Assembly: GCF_014207355.1 (NCBI RefSeq)
Contig: NZ_JACHEF010000001.1
Location: 1,805,704-1,869,703, forward strand
DNA length: 64,000 nucleotides
Origin: Mesorhizobium sangaii
GTDB taxonomy: Bacteria; Pseudomonadota; Alphaproteobacteria; Rhizobiales; Rhizobiaceae
Direction: 5' to 3'
A program made the position numbers and the translations under genes. A model generated the notes under the pieces. It saw only the letters and a program-made list of their open reading frames with translations. It was not told the DNA's origin and made no database searches. Below are positions 37,978 through 47,017 of the stretch, piece by piece; positions within the stretch are counted from its first letter, which is position 1; each line of letters opens with the position of its first letter.

Positions 37978-40127
37978 TCAGGCTGGCCCACCGACGGAAA
38001 AAAGCTGCAAGCTCCCGGGAAGCCCGGCAAGTTCCGTATCGCCGCGCTCTTCAAACATCAGGCCGGAGCCGACCACGAGATCACGAACCGTCCGCGAGGC
38101 AATGATCTCGCCTGGCCGCGCATGACCGAGCAGCCGCGATGACAGCTCGATCGCAATCCCGGTGAAATCATCGCCGCGCTCCTCGCATTCGCCGGTATGG
38201 ACTGCCGAGCGGACATCGAGACCGGATTGCTTCAGGCGTTGACGGATCGCGATCGCGCACTGGATCGATCGCGTCGGGCCTTGGAACACGGCGACAAATC
38301 CGCTTGCCGTGCGTCTGATCCGCCTGCCTTCGGCACCGAGCAGTTCGCCACGGATCTCTTCGGCGTGTCGGTCAATCAGATCCGTGCCGGCCCCAGAGGA
38401 AGGGCCTCCTATCTCCACGGAAAGCACCGACACCAGGAGCCGCTTGCCCGGCACCGCTGGCAAAGCGCCGGTGACAAAAGCCTGGATCTCGTCCACGAGG
38501 CGATCGGAATTCTCCCCCCAGATCACGTGATCCCGGCCGGCAAGCTCGATGTATCGGGCGCCTTCGATATGCGTTGCCAGGTAGCGTCCTTCTTCCCGCT
38601 TCACCCAGAGGTCGCCCGTCGTCTGCACGATAAGTGTCGGAACGTGAATGGCCGGCAGAATGTCGCGAATGTCGATTTCGGTCCCCCAGCGCCAGAGCGC
38701 TATCGCGTCGGCGGGAGAGGCTGAATTCCTGAGGTAGGCGGCGAACCATTCTCGCTCGAAACTGTCGTTCATCAGGCTGGGCGCGGCGTTGCTCATGTCC
38801 GCGGGCTCTCCCCACTCTCTCTCGACGACTGCTAGATCTTGCTCGACCTGCTCGCTCGTTCTCGCCCAGGGGTAATCCTTCGACCATCTGCCACTGGCAT
38901 AGGCTCCGTTGAGCACGAGCGCCGCAGTGCGCTCGGGATAGGTCGCCGCGAACAGCATACACATGGGGCCGCCCTCGGAGCTGCCGAACAGAACCGTGCG
39001 CTTCGAGCCGACCTCATCCAGCACGGCCCGCACGTCTTCCATCCGCTCTTCCATCGTCGGCAGACCGACATTGCGGTCGGACAGCCCTGTGCCGCGCTTG
39101 TCCATGCGGATCAGGCGGCAGAAGCTGCCGAGGCGCTGGAACACGTGCGCCAGCCGCGGCGACGACCAGGAAAGGTCCAGGTTGGAGACCCATCCAGGCA
39201 CGTAGATCAGGTCGATCGGCCCGTCACCGGTCACCTGATAGGCGATGTTGATCCCCGCCGATTTGACGTAGTGCGTCGGCGGGCTGATGGGCTGACCTGA
39301 GAAATCCAGACGCTTAGCGGCTTGGGATCGCGTTTGTAGCGAAGGTGAAACTCCGGGCGCTGGAAAAGCCGCGTCCGGTATCATGCGGCGCGCCCGAAGG
39401 TCGTCATAAAGCTTCCGGGTTTCGGGCTCGGGTTGCAAGCCGAGCTGCCGCCGCAAGGCATCACGGCAGCGCTCATACTGCTGCAGGGCGAGGTTGAGGC
39501 GGCCCTGGGCTACATAGGCCCGCATCAAGGCGCGGTGAATGTCTTCCCGCAGGGGTTCAAAAGCCAGCAGGCGCGTAGCCGCCCGCACGCCTGAACAAGA
39601 TCGCTTGTCGCGGAATGGTATGCGACGAGCTTGTCCAGAACTGTAATGGCGATTGCCCTCAATCGCTCGCGCTCGAAGCGCAGCCAGTCTTCGAAGGGCT
39701 CCTCCTTGAGATCGAAGCCTTCGAGGAGATCGCCACGATAGACAGCAAGCGCCTGCTCGAGCTGCTCGGGGGCGGAGCCAGCGGCCAGCGCCTCGAACCG
39801 GGCGACATCGAAATCGAGATCATCGAGATTAAGGCTGATGGTGTCGCCCTCAGTGAGGAACCTCCCGCCCCCCGATGCGTGAGTGGCCTTCCTGACGGCA
39901 GACAAAGCCTGCCGCAGGTTCGTCCGGGCCTGGGACTCACTGTTGCAACCCCACAAAAGGGAAGCGAGCTTCTCGCGCGATTGCGAGCGTCCGGACTGGA
40001 GGGCCAGGTAAGCCATCATGGCACGCGCCTTGCGGCCGAGGAGCGGAACCGTCGCTGCATCGCTGGCAAAATCGAAACCACCGAGCAGACAGAGATGAGG
40101 GTGCGCCATCGAATCCGCCACAGCCAT
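37978..40127 (-). pseudogene. BTAD regulator / alpha-beta hydrolase / cyclase-homology fusion, frameshifted
   Basis: Two open frames together encode one protein of about 715 residues. The first (from ATG 40127) has an OmpR/SARP-like winged helix (LCLLGGFDF, SREKLASLLWG, TNLRQALSAVRK) and the first half of a BTAD repeat domain. At about 39588 the frame shifts by one missing base (gcg-tg-cgg for gcg-gtg-cgg), and the other frame continues the BTAD (RAATRLLAFEPLREDIHRAL). An alpha/beta hydrolase follows (DKRGTGLSD, nucleophile GSSEGG, GRDHVIWG), then a class III cyclase-like domain. In the latter both metal aspartates are replaced (LSVEIGG for FTDIVGS, TASGF for TGDGF), so it is probably not catalytic. 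A real mutation, a sequencing error or programmed frameshifting are all possible. Confidence 0.8.
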
Positions 40128-40289
40128 AGCTCCCACCGGCAATCATTTCCCCTACCTGCCCCTATTTCAATCGCGATTTTGCCGGCGTGACGCTTTTCAC
40201 GAGTTCATCACGCTGGTTCCAACGCATTTCTCACGGGCGGGGGCGAGATTACCCGGACGAGGCAGCCCTTGTCTCAGGAGGAGGATGCT

Positions 40290-40553
40290 ATGCTGCACCC
40301 GAACGAGTGGCCCATCTGGCATGATGATCCCGGGCAGAACCCGCGCCTGTGGTATGCGGTTGCGCCGCAACGCCACGAAATTGCACTCGCGCGCTATCTT
40401 GAGAAGCAGGCGGCCGGCCGAGAATCAATGGTCCGCCCGTTCGATCTCCGGACCAAGACGATCCGCGCATGTGTGCTGATAGCAGATGCTGGGAGGCATT
40501 TTCTCAGGCGCTTGGTCGCCCCCGTCGGAGCGCCGAGAACTCACCGTCGCTAA
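40290..40553 (+). CDS. Hypothetical protein (87 aa)
   Basis: 87 residues, MLHPNEWPIWHDDPGQNPRL at the start and a basic C-terminus ending APRTHRR. A very strong GGAGGAGG sits five bases before ATG 40290. No domain, signal or membrane helix is recognised. It diverges from the BTAD fusion gene. The ribosome binding site is the main support; the C-terminal third may be out of normal frame. Confidence 0.45.
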   Translation: MLHPNEWPIWHDDPGQNPRLWYAVAPQRHEIALARYLEKQAAGRESMVRPFDLRTKTIRACVLIADAGRHFLRRLVAPVGAPRTHRR

Positions 40554-40876
40554 CCATCGGCAAGGTCAGTTGTCCAGCGACCCCACGCCGGAACTGCGCA
40601 ACAACGCGATCATGATGATGAGCAGCGGCAGCGCCTGGCAGTGCCTTCAGAGCCGTCTTATCGTAACCGCCCAAGGCGTGTTCACAGCTCTGTCCTGCAC
40701 TCCATAAAGGGCCGAATGTCCTTCGGGATCACAAGCCTGCCGAATAGCGGCCGTCTCGATTTAGATTTCGAACTCGCCCAGCCATCGATTCTATCCGTCT
40801 TTTTACGTCATTTGTAACGTCAGAATGGACAGAACGCGTGCGCGTCATGCACTTCAGCGATTTCAATGGGATGGAC
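40554..40876. other. Gene-free region downstream of the tRNA
   Basis: 323 bp. I see no supported coding region, repeat or RNA. An AT-rich stretch at about 40795-40820 contains two acgt boxes (tacgtca and aacgtca) that could form a weak hairpin after the leftward tRNA. Confidence 0.4.
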
Positions 40877-40951
<75 letters not shown>

Positions 40952-41112
40952 CGCCGATGGCGGGGCTTCTGCCATATCGAACCGGCAAGCGCAAGGCCAA
41001 GTGCAACGCTTCTGTGAATGCCTTTGCCGGATCGCTTTTCATGACATGGCGGCGCCACAATGTTGGCTATCCCTGATTAGCGGGCTGGCTGGTCGCCGGC
41101 CGGGGCGGGACA

Positions 41113-41307
41113 ATGAACGACAAGGCAATTCCACTGAAAAAGGATGGTCCAACGAAAAAGGGCGGTACGAACCGCAAGGACCGACTGGCCGAGCAATTGC
41201 GCGCCAATCTGCAGAAGCGCAAGGCGCAGTCGCGCTCGCGGCGTATCGGCGAAGCCGACCAACGACCGGACGGGCTCGGCTCGGCGAAGGAAATGCAAAA
41301 AGATTAA
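41113..41307 (+). CDS. Small basic hypothetical protein upstream of murA
   Basis: 64 residues, strongly charged: MNDKAIPLKKDGPTKKGGTN, then RKDRLAEQLRANLQKRKAQ, rich in Lys/Arg and predicted helical. No membrane helix. A GGGGCGGGA box lies close before ATG 41113. I believe similar small proteins precede murA in other rhizobia, but this is memory, not a search. Possibly in one transcript with murA, 130 bp downstream. Confidence 0.65.
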   Translation: MNDKAIPLKKDGPTKKGGTNRKDRLAEQLRANLQKRKAQSRSRRIGEADQRPDGLGSAKEMQKD

Positions 41308-41437
41308 CTCAAATCGGCCACTCTTGGACCGCAGTGGACGAAATCCTATTTCTTGAACCAGACCGGCCAATGGTCTAGACGGGCCGATACTCAACCGATT
41401 GAACCGGCATTTTTTTGACCGAGAGGGACGTTCTTCC

Positions 41438-42730
41438 ATGGATCGCATCAGAATTGTCGGCGGCAACAAGCTTGCCGGAAGCATTCCGATCTCGGGCGCC
41501 AAAAATGCGGCGCTGCCTCTGATGATCGCCTCGCTCCTGACCGACGACACGCTGACGCTGGAAAACGTGCCGCATCTGGCCGATGTCGAGCAGCTGATCC
41601 GCATCCTCGGCAATCACGGCGTCGACTATTCGGTCAATGGCCGCCGCGAGAAGCAGAATGAGGGCTATTCGCGCACCATCAATTTCTCGGCCCGCAACAT
41701 CGTCGACACCACGGCCCCTTACGAGCTCGTGTCGAAGATGCGGGCATCGTTCTGGGTGATCGGCCCGCTGCTGGCCCGCATGGGCGAGGCCAAGGTGTCG
41801 CTGCCAGGCGGTTGCGCCATCGGCACGCGCCCGGTCGACCTGTTCCTCGAAGGCCTGCAGGTGCTGGGCGCCGATATCGACGTCGACACCGGCTATGTCA
41901 TCGCCAAGACCCGGAACGGCCGCCTCGTCGGCAACCGCTACGTGTTCCCCAAGGTCTCGGTCGGTGCCACCCATGTGCTGATGATGGCGGCGTCACTGGC
42001 CAAGGGAGAGACGGTGCTCGAAAACGCCGCCTGCGAGCCCGAGATCGTCAACCTCGCCGAGTGCCTCAATGCCATGGGCGCGAAGATTTCCGGCGCAGGC
42101 ACGCCAACCATCACCATCGATGGCGTCGAATCGCTGTCGGGCGCCCGCGTGCGCGTCATCCCCGACCGTATCGAGACCGGCACCTATGCCATGGCCGTAG
42201 CGATGACGGGCGGCGACGTCGTGCTCGAAGGCGCGCGACCCGAACTGCTGCAGACGGCGCTCGACGTGATCGCACAGACCGGCGCCGAGATCACGCCGAC
42301 CAATTCCGGCATTCGCGTCAGGCGCAACGGCGCCGGCATTTCGCCGGTCGATGTGACGACGGCGCCATTCCCGGCCTTCCCGACCGATCTGCAGGCGCAG
42401 TTCATGGGCCTGATGACCATGGCCAAGGGCAAGTCGCGCATCACCGAGACGATCTTCGAAAACCGCTTCATGCATGTGCAGGAACTGGCCCGGCTCGGCG
42501 CTCACATCACGCTTTCGGGCCAGACGGCGATCGTCGACGGCGTGCCGAAGCTGAAGGGCGCGCCGGTCATGGCGACCGATCTTCGCGCTTCGGTCTCGCT
42601 GGTCATTGCGGGTCTCGCGGCTGAAGGCGAGACCACGGTCAACCGCGTCTATCATCTCGATCGCGGCTTCGAGCGGCTGGAAGAAAAGCTGTCCAACTGC
42701 GGCGCGGTGATCGAGCGGATTTCGGCTTAA
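41438..42730 (+). CDS. murA: UDP-N-acetylglucosamine 1-carboxyvinyltransferase
   Basis: 430 residues, normal MurA length. It transfers enolpyruvate from PEP to UDP-GlcNAc, the first committed step of peptidoglycan synthesis. Signatures are [20 protein letters not shown] at the start, the catalytic Cys in [15 protein letters not shown] (the fosfomycin target), [18 protein letters not shown], and [19 protein letters not shown] near the end. ATG 41438 follows GAGAGGGAC. It heads the conserved murA - DUF2948 - hisD - UPF0262 region, although two repeat elements separate it from DUF2948. Confidence 0.98.
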   Translation: MDRIRIVGGNKLAGSIPISGAKNAALPLMIASLLTDDTLTLENVPHLADVEQLIRILGNHGVDYSVNGRREKQNEGYSRTINFSARNIVDTTAPYELVSKMRASFWVIGPLLARMGEAKVSLPGGCAIGTRPVDLFLEGLQVLGADIDVDTGYVIAKTRNGRLVGNRYVFPKVSVGATHVLMMAASLAKGETVLENAACEPEIVNLAECLNAMGAKISGAGTPTITIDGVESLSGARVRVIPDRIETGTYAMAVAMTGGDVVLEGARPELLQTALDVIAQTGAEITPTNSGIRVRRNGAGISPVDVTTAPFPAFPTDLQAQFMGLMTMAKGKSRITETIFENRFMHVQELARLGAHITLSGQTAIVDGVPKLKGAPVMATDLRASVSLVIAGLAAEGETTVNRVYHLDRGFERLEEKLSNCGAVIERISA

Positions 42731-42796
42731 CAGCTCCGAGGCAGTCGAAAGCCTCTGCGGAGGATGTCGGAACAGCAATTGTTAATGTCGGCACCG

Positions 42797-42964
42797 CCCC
42801 TCATCCGCCTGCCGGCACCTTCTCCCCGTGAACGGAGAGAAGCCCGCTGACCCGCAACCTAGCCGCCTATCTTGCAACGTAGGCCACTAGCGAAATCAAG
42901 AATGACGGCGTCCTTCTCCCCGTCCCCAAAACGGGGAGAAGTGCCCGGCAGGGCGATGAGGGGC
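42797..42964. repeat. Inverted pair of RIME-like elements
   Basis: The left arm cccctcatccgcctgccggc plus accttctccccg (from 42797) is matched in reverse by cggggagaagtgcccggcag plus ggcgatgagggg (to 42964). The inner parts ccttctccccg and cggggagaag repeat the smaller palindrome. This is the typical look of the Rhizobium intergenic mosaic element. Confidence 0.82.
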
Positions 42965-43085
42965 AGCACAAACCTGAGGTTATCGCCCTGGGCAGAATCC
43001 GTGACGCGGTTGCACGGACCGGAAAGACCGCCTAGAGCCTGTTTCATCCCGACCAACGTCGAGATGAGGCTCCAGATTGCTGCTT

Positions 43086-43134
43086 GAGCATGATCTTTTG
43101 CGAAAACCGGTTTCCACTTTTCGGGATCATGCTC
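43086..43134. repeat. Dispersed rhizobial palindromic repeat, copy 4
   Basis: Complete copy: gagcatgatcttttgcg at the left, gatcatgctc at the right, with aaaaccggtttcc in the centre. The arms form a long hairpin 43 bp before the DUF2948 gene. Confidence 0.85.
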
Positions 43135-43176
43135 TAACAGAAGGCTGAACAATCAACCTTCAGGTGCGAAATCCGC

Positions 43177-43611
43177 ATGACCGCCCTTAAGCTTATCGCA
43201 CTCGACGACCAGGATCTGAGCATCGTTTCGGCCCATGTCCAGGATGCCGTGATGAAGGTCTCGGACCTCGAGTTCCTGCCTTCGGCCAAGCGTTTCGTGC
43301 TGACCATGAACCGCTTTGTCTGGGAGGCCAAATCCGGCCTGTTTCGCCAGCACAATGAGCGGCGGCAGGCGGTGCTGCATTTCGACCGCGTGCTCGGCGC
43401 CAAGACCAATGGCATCGCCCGCGACAAGCCGGCCGAGGTCCTGTCGCTGCTGGCGATCAGTTTCATCGAGATCAGCAAGCCGGCCGGTATCGTCGAGCTG
43501 ATCTTTTCTGGCGGCGGCACCATCATGCTCGATGTCGAGTGCATCGAGGCCCGTCTTGCCGACATCGGCGGCGCGTGGGAAGCCACCTCGCGTCCCGTCC
43601 ACAAGGCTTGA
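43177..43611 (+). CDS. DUF2948 family protein
   Basis: 144 residues. LKLIALDDQDLSIVSAHVQDAV at the start and LDVECIEARLADIGGAWEA at the end are typical of DUF2948, a family of unknown function found beside hisD in alphaproteobacteria. No signal or membrane helix, so cytosolic. It is 7 bp upstream of hisD and almost certainly co-transcribed with it. Confidence 0.88.
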   Translation: MTALKLIALDDQDLSIVSAHVQDAVMKVSDLEFLPSAKRFVLTMNRFVWEAKSGLFRQHNERRQAVLHFDRVLGAKTNGIARDKPAEVLSLLAISFIEISKPAGIVELIFSGGGTIMLDVECIEARLADIGGAWEATSRPVHKA

Positions 43612-43618
43612 GCGTCCG

Positions 43619-44911
43619 ATGGCCATCACGCTTCGTCAGTCCGATGCCGATTTCGAGCAGCGTTTCGCCGCCTTCCTTTTGACCAAGCGAGAGGTGTCGG
43701 CCGATGTCGATGCCGCGGTGCGCGACATCATTGCGCGCGTTCGCGCCGAGGGCGACGCGGCGCTGATCGACTATACCAGGAGATTCGACCACGCCGACCT
43801 CGCAAGTCTCGGCATTGCCGTATCCAAGGACGACATCGCCCGGGCCTACAAGGCCGCCGACCCTAAGACGATCGAGGCGCTGGAATTCGCGCGCGACCGC
43901 ATCCGCTCGCATCATGAGCGGCAGCGGCCCAGGGATGATCGCTATACGGATGCCGCCGGTGTCGAACTCGGCTGGCGCTGGACGGCGATCGAGGCGGTCG
44001 GGCTCTATGTGCCGGGCGGCACGGCGAGCTATCCAAGCTCGGTGCTGATGAACGCCGTACCGGCTGGGGTGGCCGGCGTCGAGCGCATCGTCATGGTGGT
44101 GCCCGCACCCGGCGGCATCATTAATCCGCTGGTGCTGGTGGCGGCCGATATCGCTGGCGTGTCGGAAATTTATCGCGTCGGCGGCGCGCAGGCGATCGCC
44201 GCTCTTGCCTACGGAACCGAAACAATCAAGCCGGTGGCCAAGATCGTCGGCCCGGGCAATGCCTATGTCGCTGCGGCCAAGCGCCAAGTGTTCGGCACCG
44301 TCGGCATCGACATGATCGCCGGGCCCTCGGAAGTGCTCGTCGTGGCCGACGGCAGCAACGATCCGGACTGGATCGCCGCCGATCTGCTGGCCCAGGCCGA
44401 GCACGATGCGTCGGCGCAGTCGATCCTGGTCACCAACGATCCGGCCTTCGGTCGTGCGGTCGAACAGGCCGTGGAACGCCAGTTGCAGAGCCTGCCGCGC
44501 GCCGAAACGGCTGCGGCGAGCTGGCGCGATTTCGGCGCGGTGATCGAGATCGCCACGATCGACGCCGCGCTGCCGCTGGTCGACCGTATCGCCGCCGAAC
44601 ATGTCGAACTTGCCATCGACGATGCCGAAGGGTTTCTGGCGCGGATGCGCAACGCCGGTGCCGTGTTTCTCGGCCGCCACACGCCGGAGGCCATCGGCGA
44701 CTATGTCGGCGGCTCCAACCACGTGCTGCCGACGGCACGCTCGGCGCGCTTCTCGTCGGGCCTGTCCGTGCTCGACTTCGTCAAGCGCACCTCGATCCTG
44801 AAGCTTGGACCGGAGCAGCTGCGGATTCTGGCGCCGGCGGCGATCGCGCTCGCCCAGGCCGAAGGCCTCGATGCGCACGGCCGCTCCGTCGCCATACGGC
44901 TGAACATGTAG
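43619..44911 (+). CDS. hisD: Histidinol dehydrogenase
   Basis: 430 residues, full length. It oxidises L-histidinol to L-histidine in two NAD-linked steps and binds Zn. Signatures are GLYVPGGTASYPSSVLMNAVPA, VGGAQAIAALAYGT, GPGNAYVAAAKRQVFG, DMIAGPSEVLV, and the catalytic Glu-His in AEHVELAI. Zn-type His residues occur in AQAEHD. It starts MAITLRQSDADFEQR at 43619. It lies within a compact cluster; other histidine genes are not present. Confidence 0.97.
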   Translation: MAITLRQSDADFEQRFAAFLLTKREVSADVDAAVRDIIARVRAEGDAALIDYTRRFDHADLASLGIAVSKDDIARAYKAADPKTIEALEFARDRIRSHHERQRPRDDRYTDAAGVELGWRWTAIEAVGLYVPGGTASYPSSVLMNAVPAGVAGVERIVMVVPAPGGIINPLVLVAADIAGVSEIYRVGGAQAIAALAYGTETIKPVAKIVGPGNAYVAAAKRQVFGTVGIDMIAGPSEVLVVADGSNDPDWIAADLLAQAEHDASAQSILVTNDPAFGRAVEQAVERQLQSLPRAETAAASWRDFGAVIEIATIDAALPLVDRIAAEHVELAIDDAEGFLARMRNAGAVFLGRHTPEAIGDYVGGSNHVLPTARSARFSSGLSVLDFVKRTSILKLGPEQLRILAPAAIALAQAEGLDAHGRSVAIRLNM

Positions 44912-44917
44912 GCCGCC

Positions 44918-45403
44918 ATGTCGGACTCCGATCAAACCCGCGCCAGGCTGATCGATGTCGAACTCGATGAATCGATCGGCCGTTCGACGCCCGATGTCGA
45001 GCATGAGCGTGCGGTGGCGATCTTCGACCTGATCGAGGAGAACAGTTTTCAACCCGTCAATGACAGCGGCCCCGGGCCGTACCGGCTGAAACTGTCGCTG
45101 GCCGAGCAGCGCCTGGTTTTTGCCGTGGCGCGCGAGGACGGGGATGCCGTCGTCACCCACATCCTGTCGCTGACGCCGCTCAGGCGCATCGTCAAGGACT
45201 ACTACATGATCTGCGAAAGCTACTACGACGCCATCCGCTCCTCGACGCCGAGCCACATCGAGGCGATCGACATGGGCCGCCGCGGCCTGCACAATGAGGG
45301 TTCGCAGACGCTGATGGACCGGCTGGCCGGTAAGATCGACATCGATTTCGATACGGCGCGCCGGCTGTTCACGCTGGTCTGCGTGCTGCACTGGCGGGGC
45401 TAG
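44918..45403 (+). CDS. UPF0262 family protein
   Basis: 161 residues, the full family length: [41 protein letters not shown] and [20 protein letters not shown] are family hallmarks. Function unknown; the gene is conserved between hisD and a LMW phosphatase in Rhizobiales. It starts 6 bp after hisD and ends 2 bp before the inferred CTG start of the next gene, so the three are probably translated from one message. Confidence 0.92.
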   Translation: MSDSDQTRARLIDVELDESIGRSTPDVEHERAVAIFDLIEENSFQPVNDSGPGPYRLKLSLAEQRLVFAVAREDGDAVVTHILSLTPLRRIVKDYYMICESYYDAIRSSTPSHIEAIDMGRRGLHNEGSQTLMDRLAGKIDIDFDTARRLFTLVCVLHWRG

Positions 45404-45405
45404 CC

Positions 45406-45855
45406 CTGGCTGCCCTGCCTCGCTCGATCCTGTTCCTGTGCGGCATGAACGCCGTGCGCTCGCCAATTGCCGAACAGCTGGCGCGACGGGCGCTGCCGGC
45501 CACCGTATTCGTCGCTTCGGCCGGCGTTCGCGCCGGCGAGCGCGATCCGTTCGTCGATGCGGTGCTGGCCGAGGAAGGCCTGTCGCTGGGCGAGCGTCAC
45601 CCAAGGACGATGGACGATCTCGAGGACGACTATTTCGACCTCATCGTCACGCTGGCGCCGGAAGCACACCATGCGGCGCTCGAACTCACCCGCTCGCTTG
45701 CCGTCGAGGTCGAATACTGGCCGACGCCGGACCCGACCGACGCCACCGGCACCCGCGAGCAGATCATGGCGGCCTACCGCGACGTGCGCGAGCGGCTGAA
45801 AGCGCGCATAGGTCGACGTTTTTTGCTTCCAGAAGCAAAAAACGCGACGGATTAA
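45406..45855 (+). CDS. Low-molecular-weight phosphatase-like protein, inferred CTG start
   Basis: 149 residues if started at CTG 45406. The catalytic P-loop of LMW tyrosine phosphatases/arsenate reductases, C-x5-R, is present as FLCGMNAVRS near residue 13, and the Asp-Pro loop PTPDPTDATG is near the C-terminus. No ATG, GTG or TTG exists in this frame between a TAA at 45331 and ATG 45445, and starting at 45445 would remove the catalytic Cys. CTG 45406 has GGCGGGG six bases upstream and gives LAALPRSILFLCG, a normal N-terminus. The last 11 residues are encoded by a hairpin absent from the relatives I recall. ATG 45445 is the conventional alternative. Confidence 0.8.
   Translation: MAALPRSILFLCGMNAVRSPIAEQLARRALPATVFVASAGVRAGERDPFVDAVLAEEGLSLGERHPRTMDDLEDDYFDLIVTLAPEAHHAALELTRSLAVEVEYWPTPDPTDATGTREQIMAAYRDVRERLKARIGRRFLLPEAKNATD
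45812..45848 (+). other. Long hairpin at the 3' end of the LMW phosphatase gene
   Basis: cgttttttgctt (45817-45828) pairs perfectly with aagcaaaaaacg (45833-45844) around ccag; ggtcg/cgac extends the stem past one bulged A. It lies inside the coding sequence, ending seven bases before its TAA, and 95 bp before infA. It may slow or stop transcription into infA. Confidence 0.7.
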
Positions 45856-45942
45856 GCGTGTTCACAAGCGCGCGTTTATCATATAGGTTCCGCCGAAATT
45901 CCGGCCAGGGCGCTGGAACTACCATCCAAGCAAAGGTATCGA

Positions 45943-46161
45943 ATGCCGAAGGAAGAAGTCCTCGAGTTTCCGGGTGTCGTGACGGAATTATTGCCCAACG
46001 CGATGTTCAGGGTGAAACTCGAAAACGAACACGAGATCATCGCCCATACAGCCGGCCGCATGCGCAAGAACCGCATCCGCGTGCTGACCGGCGACAAGGT
46101 TCTGGTCGAGATGACGCCATACGACCTGACCAAGGGCCGCATCACCTATCGTTTCAAGTAA
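45943..46161 (+). CDS. infA: Translation initiation factor IF-1
   Basis: 72 residues, exact family length. An S1/OB-fold protein that binds the ribosomal A site during initiation with IF-2 and IF-3. [40 protein letters not shown] and [14 protein letters not shown] are diagnostic. ATG 45943 follows AAAGG. The maf gene follows 21 bp later. Confidence 0.98.
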
Positions 46162-46182
46162 GCAAAGCCCGACTGGTCCGCG

Positions 46183-46812
46183 ATGAGCATTTTGCAGAAG
46201 CTGGTGCTTGCCTCGGGTTCGCCGCGCCGGATCGAGCTCTTGCAGCAGGCCGGCATCGAGCCGGACCGCGTGCTGCCGGCCGATGTCGACGAGACGCCAC
46301 TGCGCGCCGAGCACCCGCGCTCGCTGGCCAAGCGGCTGTCGAAGGAGAAGGCCGAGAAGGCGTTCGCTTCGCTGACGGCCGAGACCGACTATGCGCCTGG
46401 CTTCGTGCTGGCCGCCGACACGGTGGTCGCCGTCGGGCGGCGCATCCTGCCCAAGGCTGAAACTCTCGACGACGCCGCCAATTGCCTAGGGCTGCTCTCA
46501 GGCCGTTCGCACCGAGTCTATTCCGGCATCTGCCTGATCACGCCGGGCGGCAAACTGCGCCAGCGGCTGGTCGAGACGCGGGTGCGCTTCAAGCGGCTGC
46601 CGCGCGAGGAGATCGACGCCTACGTGGCATCGGGTGAATGGCGCGGCAAGGCGGGCGGCTATGCCGTCCAGGGTCTCGCCGGCGCCTTCGTCGTCAAGCT
46701 GGTCGGCTCCTACACCAACATTGTCGGCCTGCCGCTCTATGAAACGGTAGCGCTGCTTTCCGGCGAAGGCTTCAAGGTGCATCGCGGCTGGCAGGTGGGA
46801 GCCCGGCCGTGA
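46183..46812 (+). CDS. Maf-like nucleoside triphosphate pyrophosphatase
   Basis: 209 residues. Signature [19 protein letters not shown] at the start, then DETPLR, the acidic LAADTVV loop and [16 protein letters not shown]. Maf proteins hydrolyse non-canonical or pyrimidine NTPs and can affect septation. Its TGA overlaps the GTG start of yacG by four bases. Confidence 0.94.
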   Translation: MSILQKLVLASGSPRRIELLQQAGIEPDRVLPADVDETPLRAEHPRSLAKRLSKEKAEKAFASLTAETDYAPGFVLAADTVVAVGRRILPKAETLDDAANCLGLLSGRSHRVYSGICLITPGGKLRQRLVETRVRFKRLPREEIDAYVASGEWRGKAGGYAVQGLAGAFVVKLVGSYTNIVGLPLYETVALLSGEGFKVHRGWQVGARP

Positions 46813-47006
46813 GCCTGGACGACAAGGTCACGCCGCTGCGGCCGAAGCGCCCCTGCCCCGAATGCGGCGAGCCCTCGGCGCGCGAGACCTATCCGTTCTG
46901 TTCGACGCGCTGCAAGGACATCGACCTCAACCGCTGGCTGAAGGGCGCCTATGTCATCTCCGCCCGCGACGACGAGGAAGAGACGGACAACGACGAGCCG
47001 AAGTGA
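46809..47006 (+). CDS. yacG: DNA gyrase inhibitor YacG (zinc-binding)
   Basis: 65 residues. Zinc-finger cysteines occur in [10 protein letters not shown] and [12 protein letters not shown] (C-x2-C, then C-x3-C), followed by [10 protein letters not shown] and an acidic tail [10 protein letters not shown]. The family binds GyrB and inhibits gyrase. It starts with GTG 46809, overlapping the maf stop, and is the last gene of the housekeeping cluster. Confidence 0.95.
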   Translation: MSLDDKVTPLRPKRPCPECGEPSARETYPFCSTRCKDIDLNRWLKGAYVISARDDEEETDNDEPK

Positions 47007-47017
47007 GGCCGGGGCGT

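Larger units (their letters stand above)
42731..43176. other. Repeat-filled intergenic region after murA
   Basis: 446 bp made up largely of mobile palindromes: an inverted pair of RIME-like elements (42797-42964) and a dispersed palindrome (43086-43134). No coding region is supported. It interrupts an otherwise compact housekeeping cluster. Confidence 0.7.

Noticed and set aside
40143..40289. Possible attachment site or integrated element next to tRNA-Thr
   Set aside because: No repeat of the tRNA 3' end was seen nearby and no integrase gene is present.
42859..43152. Short minus-strand open frame containing LLLEHDPEKWKPVF
   Set aside because: This peptide is the translation of the dispersed palindrome, which also appears as HDPEKWNP in another copy; it is not a gene.
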